Part shown: in pieces, positions 42,401 to 50,538 of the stretch | Numbering within the stretch: position 1 is the stretch's first letter | Layout: each line of letters begins with the position of its first letter | DNA from: Prevotella sp. UBA2756 | GTDB lineage: Bacteria; Bacteroidota; Bacteroidia; Bacteroidales; Bacteroidaceae | Length of the DNA: 64,000 bases | Assembly: GCA_002353205.1 (NCBI GenBank) | Contig: DEJE01000045.1 | Location: 48,438 to 112,437, forward strand | Reading direction: 5' to 3' | Position numbers and translations under genes: made by a program | Notes under the pieces: generated by a model | The model's input: the letters and a program-made list of their open reading frames with translations, nothing else | Database searches by the model: none | Told to the model about the DNA's origin: nothing

Positions 42401-45400
42401 GTTGAGCGCTCCCTGTGCTGCCCATCCGCCTTCGTTGTTGTATTCCTTCAGACGGAGCTCGTTCACCCATATCTCACCGCTCTTGATATCGGGTGAGAGG
42501 TTTCTCACTCCGATGATGATGGTCTTCACTTCGCCGAGTGTGGGATTGCCCAAGACGCTGATCTTGTTGTTCGGTTTGTCGTCCATATATGCCGTATAGA
42601 CGCGGTTGTAGGCGGCGCGACCCTCGTTCTTGGCGATGTTGCGCTCCTTCTTCAGTTCAGTGAAGACCGAGAGAGGAATGTCGAGCATGTTCTCCTCGGG
42701 CCATACGGCGCGGCAGTCGGCAGCCGAGAAACGGTTGTAGGTGTTGCCCGGTGGGGTCAGCCGCAGCGGTATCTCATACTCGTAGTAGTTGCTCTTGTAG
42801 TCGCTTCCCAGACGAACGAACAGTGCAAGCTGGTTGTCTTGCAGGTTGGTCGTGTTCTGCTGCATGGCGTTGGCGTGGACGAACATCTGCAGACGCTTAT
42901 ATTGCCGCATGTCCACGTTGGTGTTCTTGTAGACAGCTTTCGACTCGCCGTTCGACAGGTTGGTCACCATCATGTCGAGCGCCTGCTCGTTGGCCTCGAC
43001 GAGTTGGGGCTGTGTGGGGTCTTGGTCGCGGCGTATGCCCGGTGGCAGCACGTAGTTGACGGGCACTTTGTCGCTGTTCTCCTCGATATTCACGGCGCTG
43101 ACGGCCATTCGTCCGCTTTCGGTGCCTCCCGAAAGGTTCTGTTCGTAGACGCGCCACTCGCCTCTTACTAAGTCGAATGAGCCGAAACGCAGCACCACGG
43201 GCCGTGCGAAGTTGGTGAGGAAGAGTCGCATGAAGCGTATGCTGGTGAAGCCGCTGATGCCTCCCACCTTTTGTTCAAATTCGCGGATGGGAATGCGGAA
43301 TTGGTACCAGGTGGCTTCCTCTTCTGAACCGTTGCGCAGTTCGCGTCGTGTCACGCGCTTGTCGACGATGAAGTTCTGTCCGACGACAAGGTCTTCGGGT
43401 CGGATACTGACACGATACTGGTAGTATTTCTCGTACTCGTTGAGCGTGTTGTCCTGGTTGATGTCCTCCACGTCGGGCGTTGCCTTGTAGGCTGTGCTGT
43501 AGCTTTCGGGCGAACTGGAGTTGTCGGGCGAGTTTCCCTGCGGCATGTTGATACGCTTGTATCGGCGCAGGATGGGCGCTTCAATCTGGTCGAAGTCCGA
43601 ACCGCGGAAGTAGTGGTAGTTGTCGTTGGCGGGGTCGGCCTGTATGCTGTCGTAGACGGCGGGCGTCACCTTGCCTTGGATGTTGCTGAGGAACTGCTGA
43701 TAAGCCTCAAACGAGCGCTCTTCTTCGTCGTTCAGACCGTTGTAACCCACGTCCTGCAGCACCCGCGAGCCCGAACTGGTGTCGAAACCGTCGACCACAT
43801 TGTTCTGTACCGGCACCTTTCCCCACTGTGTATAATTGAATTTCTGCGATCCGTCGACGGGCATTCCACTCTCAAAGAAACGCTTACCATCGCGCAGCAC
43901 GTCCTCGCTGATCTCGCCAAGGTTGATGTAGAAGTCGCCGCCATACTCGGAAGCTGTTCCGTCACGGCGCGAATAGATGAAGGGATCGAGCATCCAGAAT
44001 TCCAGATACTCAATGTTGGCAGCCTCGAAGTCGTTGGTGTCGATGCGCCGCATCATGCCTCCCCAGGTCTGTTTCGGAGCGGTCAGAGTGCCGTCGCTGT
44101 TCAGGTTGGGATTCAGGTTGTAGGGTCCGCGCTCGTTGGGATAATAGGCGAGGTTGAGCACCTGCAACGTGTTGGTGGCACCACTGTAGTTGCTTTGGTT
44201 GCGGTTCGGGTATAGTTCGTTGACGTAGATCTCGCGTACGTACCAGTTCGACAGCTGATCGAGGTCGCTCTTGATGTGACTTGGGGTGAACGACGACGAC
44301 CTTCGGGTGAACAGCGGGTCGATGTAGTACCATGCGAGCAGCGAACGGTTGTTGTTACTGCTGACAGATGTCTTGTCGGCATACTCAGGGAACATCGACG
44401 GAACGCTTGAGATGATCCACGAGGAGGGTAAACTCACGTCGATGGTGTTCTTTGTATTCTCGAAATCGTCGAGATACGACGCGTTGTCTTGCGTTCCGTG
44501 AGCCTGTCCGGCGATGAGATGTGCGAACTCGCCCTTGAAGGAAATCTGAGACGGAGCCGTGCAATGCAGGCCTGGAATCATGTCGAGAGCGTTGGTGAGC
44601 CATTGGCTCTCGCGTTTCCAGTTCAGGTTCACGCCCCAGAGAGTGTTGTTCAACGGCTCGTTGCCCATGGACACTTTCGTGGTAAGAGCCTGCTCTGACA
44701 GATGCTGAAGCGTGCCGCTGAGTTGGAAATTCTTCGAGAAATCGTACGCCCAGTTCACGCCGAACATTGTCTTGCGCTCTTGTGCGTAGTCGCTTTGGCT
44801 TTCATACGAAGCCGTGATAGGCACGTCGGCGTCGATGAGACTCTGGTTGATGATGGTCACTTCACCAGCCGAATAGTCCACGGTGTAGTCGCTGCCCTCG
44901 ACAAGATCCACACCACCAGCCTTAACAACCACCGATCCCTGCGGTACGTTATAGGCTCCGAGCGAGATAACGTTGGCCGCTGTGCCCTTGAATTGTCCTT
45001 CGAGAATGAACTTGTCCTTCTCTGCAATCTGTTTGGCAATGGTCTTCGTGGAGTCGTAGAGCTCGCGGAAACAGTATTTTTCGGCCACGTCTGCCGACAC
45101 TCCGTTCTCTGTAAGGTATTTAAAGAGGTGCGCGCCGAAGGGCTCCACCTTAGGCAGGAAGATGCGTCCGTTGCTCACGGTGTAACCCTGAACGTAGTCG
45201 AAGAATCCATTGGAGCGCACCTTCATGTTGTCGTCCAAGCGATCGGCGCCGAGCACGCGGATGAGCGGTTGGTTCTTCACCTGCGCTTCGGGGATGTAAG
45301 TCAGGTAGACACCGGTTGTGTCGCTTTGGTATTTCACGTCGAGCCTGAACCTGTCTTTCTCCACGTTGTTGGCCAGGTAGTACACGTTTTTCATCATCAG

Positions 45401-46999
45401 GCCCCAGTTGCCTTGCGAAGGATTGTTGCTGGTATTCTTGAGCGACTTCACGAAGATGCACTGGTTCACGTCGGTCACGTCGCTGGCAAACTCACCCACC
45501 TGATAGACCTGTCCGCCGTAGGTGTACTCGAAGGCCACGGCCAGCACCTGATCGGTCTGCAATGCCATCTTCAGCGACACGTAGCCGAGCCCCTCGTTGA
45601 GTGTATATTCGGAACTGTTGAGCAGGCGGGCACATTCAAGTTTCTCGTAATCGGTGCCTCCCTCAAAGCCCGGAATGGCATCGAGCACTGTTGTCGTCTG
45701 GTTGATGTCGCGCGCCTCGGCATAGGTGTTCACCATGGCAGCATACTCGCTGTTCGAGCCGTTCGACGGTGCCGTCTGTCCGGTCACGCTCCAGTTGGGG
45801 TTGCTCACCTTCTGGTTCTCGCCAAGATCGGTCAGCGCCACGATGTTTCGGGTGCCCACTTTCGACCCTGTCTTGTTCGTAACCCATATCTCTATGCGCT
45901 TGATGTTGATGCCTGTGATGACGTTGGGCAGCGATTGCATGGCGGCATCGTAGCGGTCGCGGAAGAACTGCGAGAGGAAGAAGTGGCGGTTCTCCTCGTA
46001 GTCGGCCGCGTCGATCTCGAAAGCCGACGTCTGCTTGCCACCTTTCGACGATACGCTTCCCGACGACGATTTCTTCTGCGAGATGACCGTCTGCAGCTTC
46101 AGCTTTCCGAACTGTAGGTCGGTGCGTATACCGAAGAGCGACGATGCTCCCCTGATAAGCGACGAGTTAGCGGGGAACGACACGTTGCCGGCCTCCACGA
46201 GTTTGATGATCTCGTCTTCCTTTCCGTCGTATTTCAGTTTCAGGTTCTGCGTGTCGAAGTCGAATGTGGCGTCGGTGTTGTAGTTCAGGTTCATGTTCAC
46301 CTTGTCGCCCACCTTACCGTTCACGCTGAGATTTATTTTTTCGTCGAAGTCCATCGTCGTCGTCTTGCGGTTGCGGATGGGGAGCGATGGGTTGTCGATG
46401 TTCTTCATTGTCACGCCGAACTTCAGCTCGGCTGTTCCCTGTGTCTTCACGCGCACGCCGCCGGGTCCGAAGATTTTCTCGGCCGGTCCCAAGTCGAAGT
46501 GCATGTCGGTGAACGAAAATTTCTCCTTTCCTTGTTCCTTGAAAGTCTCGGAATTCTTCTTCCGGAAGAAGTCCCAGCGTTGTTGCCGTTCGCTCCACCG
46601 GCTGTATTCGTCGGTTGTCCACATGAAGGGCGTGCCGAGATAGAAGTCGCCCATTTTCGATCCGATGATGTAGCGGTTGAGCGAGTCGTTGTAGATCACC
46701 TCCTGCTTGATGTTCTCGGGCAGCGTCAGGTCGGCCGACCCTTTCTGCAGGTCTTCCTCGGTGACGGGCTGCGTGCGCTGAATCTTCCAGCGCGGGTGGA
46801 GCAGCGAGTCGGGAATCTCTTCCTCTTCTTGTACCACGGGCTGCGCCTTCACCTTCACCGTGTCGTCGGGTGGCGGCGTGGTCGACTGCTGCATGGTGCT
46901 CCATGGTGTCTGAAGTCTGGGCACGACGTCCCACGCCAGCACCTGTATGCTGACTGTGACGATCAATATTGCCGCGAATAATTGCTTCAGACTTTTCAT
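39437..46999 (-). CDS. sprA: SprA/Sov, type IX secretion system outer-membrane translocon
   Basis: A 2520-residue outer-membrane protein that forms the very large single-chain barrel through which type IX substrates leave the cell (Sov in Porphyromonas gingivalis is about 2500 residues). A signal peptide ('LIVTVSIQVLAWD') is followed by 'ALNDSLNRYIIGSKMGDFYL'-like text ('NDSLNRYIIGSKMGDFYLGT'), 'VQTQGTAELKFGV'-type strand repeats ('GGVRVKTQGTAELKFGVTMK'), 'KINLSVNGKVGDKVNMNLNY', and later 'GEFAHLIAGQAHGTQDNASY' and 'LDDFENTKNTIDVSLPSSW', all landmarks of SprA. The C-terminal 400 residues are repetitive aromatic strands. It is followed downstream by repeats and preceded by ruvA, an arrangement also known next to sov in relatives. 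Expected cargo lies elsewhere in this window. Confidence 0.96.
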   Translation of the reverse strand: MKSLKQLFAAILIVTVSIQVLAWDVVPRLQTPWSTMQQSTTPPPDDTVKVKAQPVVQEEEEIPDSLLHPRWKIQRTQPVTEEDLQKGSADLTLPENIKQEVIYNDSLNRYIIGSKMGDFYLGTPFMWTTDEYSRWSERQQRWDFFRKKNSETFKEQGKEKFSFTDMHFDLGPAEKIFGPGGVRVKTQGTAELKFGVTMKNIDNPSLPIRNRKTTTMDFDEKINLSVNGKVGDKVNMNLNYNTDATFDFDTQNLKLKYDGKEDEIIKLVEAGNVSFPANSSLIRGASSLFGIRTDLQFGKLKLQTVISQKKSSSGSVSSKGGKQTSAFEIDAADYEENRHFFLSQFFRDRYDAAMQSLPNVITGINIKRIEIWVTNKTGSKVGTRNIVALTDLGENQKVSNPNWSVTGQTAPSNGSNSEYAAMVNTYAEARDINQTTTVLDAIPGFEGGTDYEKLECARLLNSSEYTLNEGLGYVSLKMALQTDQVLAVAFEYTYGGQVYQVGEFASDVTDVNQCIFVKSLKNTSNNPSQGNWGLMMKNVYYLANNVEKDRFRLDVKYQSDTTGVYLTYIPEAQVKNQPLIRVLGADRLDDNMKVRSNGFFDYVQGYTVSNGRIFLPKVEPFGAHLFKYLTENGVSADVAEKYCFRELYDSTKTIAKQIAEKDKFILEGQFKGTAANVISLGAYNVPQGSVVVKAGGVDLVEGSDYTVDYSAGEVTIINQSLIDADVPITASYESQSDYAQERKTMFGVNWAYDFSKNFQLSGTLQHLSEQALTTKVSMGNEPLNNTLWGVNLNWKRESQWLTNALDMIPGLHCTAPSQISFKGEFAHLIAGQAHGTQDNASYLDDFENTKNTIDVSLPSSWIISSVPSMFPEYADKTSVSSNNNRSLLAWYYIDPLFTRRSSSFTPSHIKSDLDQLSNWYVREIYVNELYPNRNQSNYSGATNTLQVLNLAYYPNERGPYNLNPNLNSDGTLTAPKQTWGGMMRRIDTNDFEAANIEYLEFWMLDPFIYSRRDGTASEYGGDFYINLGEISEDVLRDGKRFFESGMPVDGSQKFNYTQWGKVPVQNNVVDGFDTSSGSRVLQDVGYNGLNDEEERSFEAYQQFLSNIQGKVTPAVYDSIQADPANDNYHYFRGSDFDQIEAPILRRYKRINMPQGNSPDNSSSPESYSTAYKATPDVEDINQDNTLNEYEKYYQYRVSIRPEDLVVGQNFIVDKRVTRRELRNGSEEEATWYQFRIPIREFEQKVGGISGFTSIRFMRLFLTNFARPVVLRFGSFDLVRGEWRVYEQNLSGGTESGRMAVSAVNIEENSDKVPVNYVLPPGIRRDQDPTQPQLVEANEQALDMMVTNLSNGESKAVYKNTNVDMRQYKRLQMFVHANAMQQNTTNLQDNQLALFVRLGSDYKSNYYEYEIPLRLTPPGNTYNRFSAADCRAVWPEENMLDIPLSVFTELKKERNIAKNEGRAAYNRVYTAYMDDKPNNKISVLGNPTLGEVKTIIIGVRNLSPDIKSGEIWVNELRLKEYNNEGGWAAQGALNMQLSDVGTIDLTGRYESEGFGGLEEGVNQRSTDNKSSYTATLSFELGKFFPDKAKVSAPIYYSVSKEQSSPKYNPLDTDMTLKDALDGAASKQERDSIENIAVTKRTNTNFSLTNVRVGITTKRHPMPYDPGNFSFSYSHSHSHNSGETTVYENDDRWRGAMNYNYTPVYKPFEPFKKLLAKNKSKWFDILKRFGLNYLPQNVAFNTEITRNYYELQRRDMDGMTNSMLELNFNEQFLWNRDFSLRWDLTRNLHLNFNSGTSAQIEEPYTPLNKDLYPDEYAAWKDSVATSLKHFGTPLDYNQHFKASYQLPLNLIPIFDWINADASFDSDYKWQRGADLDDGTNLGNTINSNRTLNLNASFSMEKLYNHSPFLKKANDRFSKTQKTPQRKTQTSNSESKPKGKTKQDTRQQDKLPKNKNSFEREVELRPDTTITVKHNKKSKRLIVSAKTADGKQFNIRYKVVDPNSIKITTKVDSATKLKITVTPKEPLDDKKWYKTAQVLARGLMMVRNISFSYRDTYSMALAGFKPMIGDMLGQRTGGVMSPGLDFAFGMIDDSYINKAVDNKWLLMTDSILPAATNATRDLQVRATLEPVKNLKIDLNASRLEQKARNIQYMFHGMPATQSGSLSITTISLKSAFEGMGDATNGYHSPTFERFCQSLDGYRDRVEAQYNGAIYPAGMDHAGETFNPANGAVNKYSSDVLVPAFLDAYTSMSGNGLNIFPTIARMLPNWSMRYSGLGQLPWFSDHFKSVNINHSYKSTFTVGSYSSYSTYMEYMNGLGFIKDAKTGNSVPNSMFNVSTVSINESFSPLLGIDVTLQNNLTTKLEYRTTRVLTLSTTSVQINEAISRDWVIGFGYKINDFKLFGRGGGHRKVKSGSGDNDDNNKPSATATSTKKNTVNHDLNLRLDLSLRNQAAILRDIASMTSTANSGNKAFKLSFMADYTLSKLVTMSFYFDRQTNTPLLSSSSYPTTTQDFGLSLKLSLTR

Positions 47000-47080
47000 T
47001 GTTTATCAGTTGTTGTCACGCCGTAGGCGTTCCTACGGTTCAGAATCCTGCTTTGACAGACAGCGATTCTGAAGATAGTA

Positions 47081-47686
47081 TCACTTGATTTGTTTCAGCG
47101 CCAGCTTCACCACCTGCTCCACGGGCAGGTCGGGCTGCTGTTGCAGGATGGACACCACCACCTTCTGCGAGGGTGCGGGTGCAAATCCCAGCATGGTGAG
47201 GGCGCCCACGGCCTCGTCTTTCACGCTGTTGTTCACCAACGGGGTGCTCTGTCCTGCGTTCGACGGCAGTTCCTGTGCGATGCCGCTGGTGACGATCTTG
47301 TCTTTCAGGTCGACGATGATGCGCTGGGCCGTGCGCAGGCCGATGCCTTTGACGCCCTTGAGCAGCTTTTCGTTGCCCGTTGAGATGACGTTGCACAGCT
47401 CGGCCACCGTCATCGACGAGAGAATCATGCGCGCCGTGTTGGCTCCCACGCCGCTCACGGTGATCAGGAGCATGAACATCTCGCGCTCTTGGCGCGTGGC
47501 AAAGCCGAAGAGCACGTAGGCGTCCTCGCGAATGGCTTCGTAGACCCACAGCCGCACCTCCTTCTTTCCCTGAATGGCCGAATAAGTGTTGAGCGAAATG
47601 TTCAGCCCGTAGCCTACGCCGTGGGCTTCAATCACAGCGTATGCAGGGGTGACATCGGCCAGTTCACCCTTAATGTATTCTATCAT
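47081..47686 (-). CDS. ruvA: Holliday junction branch migration protein RuvA
   Basis: A 201-residue DNA-binding subunit of the RuvABC resolvasome, which holds four-way junctions for RuvB. Domain I starts 'MIEYIKGELADVTPAYAVIE'; domain II carries two helix-hairpin-helix motifs, 'LLITVSGVGANTARMILSSM' and 'LLKGVKGIGLRTAQRIIVDL'; domain III ('EAVGALTMLGFAPAPSQKVV') binds RuvB after a flexible linker. Length is typical. It lies 81 bases upstream of sprA on the same strand and may share its transcript. The C-terminus 'EQVVKLALKQIK' is normal. Confidence 0.97.
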   Translation of the reverse strand: MIEYIKGELADVTPAYAVIEAHGVGYGLNISLNTYSAIQGKKEVRLWVYEAIREDAYVLFGFATRQEREMFMLLITVSGVGANTARMILSSMTVAELCNVISTGNEKLLKGVKGIGLRTAQRIIVDLKDKIVTSGIAQELPSNAGQSTPLVNNSVKDEAVGALTMLGFAPAPSQKVVVSILQQQPDLPVEQVVKLALKQIK

Positions 47687-48098
47687 CTGTCTTCCTTTTT
47701 GTATATATACATTTGAAATAACGCGTTCCGGGCCGTTTTTATTGTATCGGAGGGCTTTTTTATGTCGGCCGACGGGTAAAAACGTCCAGTTCCACGACTC
47801 TTTCCCGCTTGCTGCGCCGGCAGTTTCGGGTTGCCGGAGGGCTTGCTGAAGGTTGCCGATCGGTGTTGATTGAAGTGGCGTTCAGGCTGGATTGCGGAGC
47901 AAAACAATTTATTTTGCTCCGCAATTCAATTTAGATTGGCGAGCAAAACAATTTAGATTGCACGGCAATTTAAATTAGATTGCACGATAAAACGACTCAG
48001 ATTGCACGATAGAACGACTCTGATGGCAAGGTTGCACCCATGTTTTGGCTGGGAAGAAGCGTTGTTCGGGCAGTGGGGAAAGTGTTGTGTGGCTTCTG
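47687..48098. other. Gene-free stretch upstream of ruvA with a 22-bp array
   Basis: The space between ruvA and mutY contains a pyrimidine-rich part (47690-47890), the 22-bp array (47899-48030) and about 70 bases leading to the mutY stop. No convincing ORF or RNA gene is visible. Confidence 0.6.
47899..48030. repeat. Tandem 22-bp array, locus 2
   Basis: Six exact-period 22-base units start at 47899, 47921, 47943, 47965, 47987 and 48009. The first four open GCAA and share the A/T-rich core AATTTA or similar before ATTGC-type ends; the last two (ATAAAACGACT..., ATAGAACGACT...) have drifted together. Unit sequence and period equal those at 25847-25934. Confidence 0.92.
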
Positions 48099-49175
48099 CT
48101 AAGGCAGCGATTGGAGCAGGATTTCGATGAGGCGGGGCAGGGCATAGTTGTCGATGTCGGCCTCTCGAATCCAGATGTATTCGGGCGGAAGCTGCGGTCT
48201 GACGGTCGTTTCCAGAAGGAAGAAGTCGGCCGTGATGACGCGGTGTGTGAGCACATGCCTGACGTTGGCCTTGACGAGTCGGCATTGGTCGACCCAATCA
48301 AAGCCCCCCTCCAACTCCCCCGAGGGGGAGGGTGATGATTGAGTTGTGACCCCCCAAGCCCCCGAGGGGGATGTCTTGGCATCGTCGGTGCGGTCGTCGG
48401 CGAGTAGTGGTTCCCACAGTCCTTGCCAGATGTCGCCGCTTCCGCGTCGGCGGATGGCCGTCTCGTCGTTGCACCTTATATATATATAGGTCATGTGCCG
48501 CTCTTTCACTTTCATCTTCTTCAGCTTCACGGGCAGCGCGTCGGTGCGCCCGGTGTGCAGGGCGTCGCAGGTGTCGGCCAGCGGACAGAGCAGACAGCGG
48601 GGCGACTGCGGCGTGCACTGCGTGGCACCGAAGTCCATCATCGCCTGGTTGAAGGCAGCAGCCTCGTTGTGGGGCAGCAGTTCCTGCGCCAGCTGTGCGA
48701 AGGTGTGCTTGCCCTCGGTGCTGTTGATGGGTGTGTCGATGCCGAAATGTCGGGCGAGCACGCGGTAGACGTTGCCGTCGACCACGGCCACAGGCAGGCC
48801 GAAGGCGATGCTGGCGATGGCAGCGGCGGTGTAGTCGCCCACGCCTTTCAGCCGTCGGATGTCGTCGAAGGTGTCGGGGAAATGCCCCAGATCCACGATT
48901 TGCCGTGCAGCGGTGTGGAGGTTGCGCGCGCGGCTGTAGTAACCCAGTCCTTGCCATTCGCGCAGCACCTCGTCCTCTGAGGCTTCGGCGAGCTGTTCAA
49001 CGGTTGGCCAGTGGCGCATGAAGCGTTCCCAGTAGGCCTGTCCTTGCTGTATGCGCGTCTGCTGCAGGATGATTTCGCTGAGCCAGATGGCGTAAGGGTC
49101 GCGCGTGTGGCGCCAGGGCAGGTCGCGGGCGTTGTCGGCAAACCAGTGGAGGAGGGTGGGGGCGAAGCTTTGCAT
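48099..49175 (-). CDS. mutY: A/G-specific adenine glycosylase MutY with an in-frame repeat insert
   Basis: A 358-residue base-excision repair enzyme that removes adenine mispaired with 8-oxoguanine. Seen are 'SEIILQQTRIQQG' (with the catalytic Glu), the helix-hairpin-helix 'RLKGVGDYTAAAIASIAFG', 'VAVVDGNVYRVL' (the Asp), and the 4Fe-4S cysteines in the C-x6-C-x2-C-x5-C pattern of 'CTPQSPRCLLCPLADTC'. The C-terminal NUDIX-like domain ('GDIWQGLWEPLL', 'VRHVLTHRVITADFFLLE') is split by about 25 residues ('SPSGAWGVTTQSSPSPSGEL'), encoded by a C/G-rich palindromic repeat at 48301-48372. The ATG at 49175 starts 'MQSFAPTLLHWF', the usual N-terminus. Confidence 0.94.
   Translation of the reverse strand: MQSFAPTLLHWFADNARDLPWRHTRDPYAIWLSEIILQQTRIQQGQAYWERFMRHWPTVEQLAEASEDEVLREWQGLGYYSRARNLHTAARQIVDLGHFPDTFDDIRRLKGVGDYTAAAIASIAFGLPVAVVDGNVYRVLARHFGIDTPINSTEGKHTFAQLAQELLPHNEAAAFNQAMMDFGATQCTPQSPRCLLCPLADTCDALHTGRTDALPVKLKKMKVKERHMTYIYIRCNDETAIRRRGSGDIWQGLWEPLLADDRTDDAKTSPSGAWGVTTQSSPSPSGELEGGFDWVDQCRLVKANVRHVLTHRVITADFFLLETTVRPQLPPEYIWIREADIDNYALPRLIEILLQSLP
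48301..48372. repeat. Two C/G-rich palindromic repeat units inside mutY
   Basis: CTCCCCC-GA-GGGGGAG (about 48313-48330) and CCCCC-GA-GGGGG (about 48360-48371) are short stems, each preceded on the plus strand by another C-run. They share order and content with the intergenic element at 6804-6866 and keep the mutY frame open. Confidence 0.75.
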
Positions 49176-49188
49176 CTGAGTGTGTATT

Positions 49189-49269
49189 GCTGATGGTTGC
49201 GGTGGTACCGCAACATACTGGACGAGTGGAGGTGCTGATGGTTGCGGTGATACCGCAACATACGGGACG
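49189..49269. repeat. Paired 36-bp palindromic repeat upstream of mutY
   Basis: Two 36-base copies (49189-49224 and 49234-49269), each GCTGATGGTTGCGGT, two variable bases, TACCGCAACATAC and GGGACG or TGGACG, are separated by nine bases. The centre GTTGCGGT..TACCGCAAC is an inverted repeat. A related third copy lies at 50471-50499. Confidence 0.85.
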
Positions 49270-49276
49270 TGGAGGG

Positions 49277-50443
49277 TTACTGGTCGGGGTATTGCTCGTA
49301 GACGAGGAGTCCGAAGTCGGGCGTGATGGCGTAGATATAGTCCATGATCTCTGCCAGCTGGTGCTCGTAGTCGACCCACGATTTCTCTTTCAGGAAGAAA
49401 TAGAACTCTACGGGGAGCCCCGACTGTGTGGCTTCGAGCTGTCGGACCATGAGAGTCATGTCGGCGTTCACCTTCGGATGATGGCGCAGATAGTCCTCAA
49501 TGTATCGTCGGTAGAGCGTCATGTTCACGTCGTCGGGCCTGATGTCGCCCTCCTTGAAGTAGTTCTTTCTGACGAGCTGGTCGCGCAGGGCTTCGTCGAC
49601 GATGCGAATACCGCGGAAATCGTAGTAGACGCGGCGGTTGACGCGCCGTCCCTGGCTCTGCTGCATGCCGATCCAGTTCTGGAACGAGTCGTCGACGAGG
49701 GCCTGCGGTGTCACGGTGACGATGGTGTTGTCGAAGTTTCGTATCTTCACCGTGGTGAGTGTCATCTCTTCCACGATGCCGTTGGCCCCCGCTTTGTTCA
49801 CAGTGATCCAGTCGCCCACGTGGAGCATGTCGTTGCTGGTGAGTCGTATGCCGGCCACGAGGCCCTTGATGGTGTCCTGGAAGACGAGCATGAGCACTGC
49901 CGAGGTGGCACCGAGTCCTGCAAAGAGCTTGATGGGGTCTCGGTCGATGATGATGCTGATGACGATGATGGCAGCGATGAAGAGGAGCAGGATCTTCACC
50001 ACGCCCATGAACGAGTAGAGATACTGCTGTCGGCTGGTGCGCTTCCCTTCGTCGAACTCTTTGAACGATGATATGAAGACGAAGAATGTCTTCACCGTCA
50101 TCACGGTGATGTAGATGGCCGTGACGCGTGTGAGCAGTTCGCGCACGGTTGGGAACTCGTAGAAGACGAGAGGCAGGAGCCACCATACGACGATGGCCGG
50201 CACGATGTGGCATGCCGATACGAGCACGCGCTCGTTGAAGATGATGTCGTCCCATCGCATGTCGGTCTTTGCCGTGACCTTGAGCGCCAGCGGCACGATG
50301 AGCTTGCGGCACAGCAGTCCGGCAGCTGCAGCGAGCATGATCGCCACGAGCACCAGCAGCACATGGCGTAGGATGGGCACGGCGTCGCCCGTGAAGCCTG
50401 TCATGGCGATGATTTCTTCAACCCAGTTTTTTATCTGTTCCAT
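49277..50443 (-). CDS. MscS-family mechanosensitive channel
   Basis: A 388-residue inner-membrane protein that would open under membrane tension to relieve hypo-osmotic stress. Four hydrophobic helices occupy the N-terminal half ('ILRHVLLVLVAIMLAAAAGL', 'ISIIIDRDPIKLFAGLGATS' leading into the pore helix 'SAVLMLVFQDTIKGLVAGIR', MscS-like Ala/Gly packing). The beta domain follows with 'VGDWITVNKAGANGIVEEM' and 'TTVKIRNFDNTIVTVTPQAL', both typical. The C-terminal tail is longer than in E. coli MscS. Neighbours are mutY (downstream) and a PBP4 gene (upstream) on the same strand, separated by palindromic repeats, so co-transcription is possible but not required. Confidence 0.92.
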   Translation of the reverse strand: MEQIKNWVEEIIAMTGFTGDAVPILRHVLLVLVAIMLAAAAGLLCRKLIVPLALKVTAKTDMRWDDIIFNERVLVSACHIVPAIVVWWLLPLVFYEFPTVRELLTRVTAIYITVMTVKTFFVFISSFKEFDEGKRTSRQQYLYSFMGVVKILLLFIAAIIVISIIIDRDPIKLFAGLGATSAVLMLVFQDTIKGLVAGIRLTSNDMLHVGDWITVNKAGANGIVEEMTLTTVKIRNFDNTIVTVTPQALVDDSFQNWIGMQQSQGRRVNRRVYYDFRGIRIVDEALRDQLVRKNYFKEGDIRPDDVNMTLYRRYIEDYLRHHPKVNADMTLMVRQLEATQSGLPVEFYFFLKEKSWVDYEHQLAEIMDYIYAITPDFGLLVYEQYPDQ

Positions 50444-50470
50444 ATTCGGGGTGTTTTAGGGGGTGTTTCG

Positions 50471-50499
50471 GTTGCGACTATGTCGCAACATACGGGACG
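50471..50499. repeat. Single copy of the palindromic CCGTATGTTGC element
   Basis: GTTGCGACTATGTCGCAAC followed by ATACGGGACG shares the flanking half of the repeats at 49189-49269, with a different but still self-complementary centre. It lies between the PBP4 and MscS genes. Confidence 0.75.
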
Positions 50500-50538
50500 A
50501 GGGTTTGGGATTGGGGCTGGGGAACGAGGGGGTTGGGG

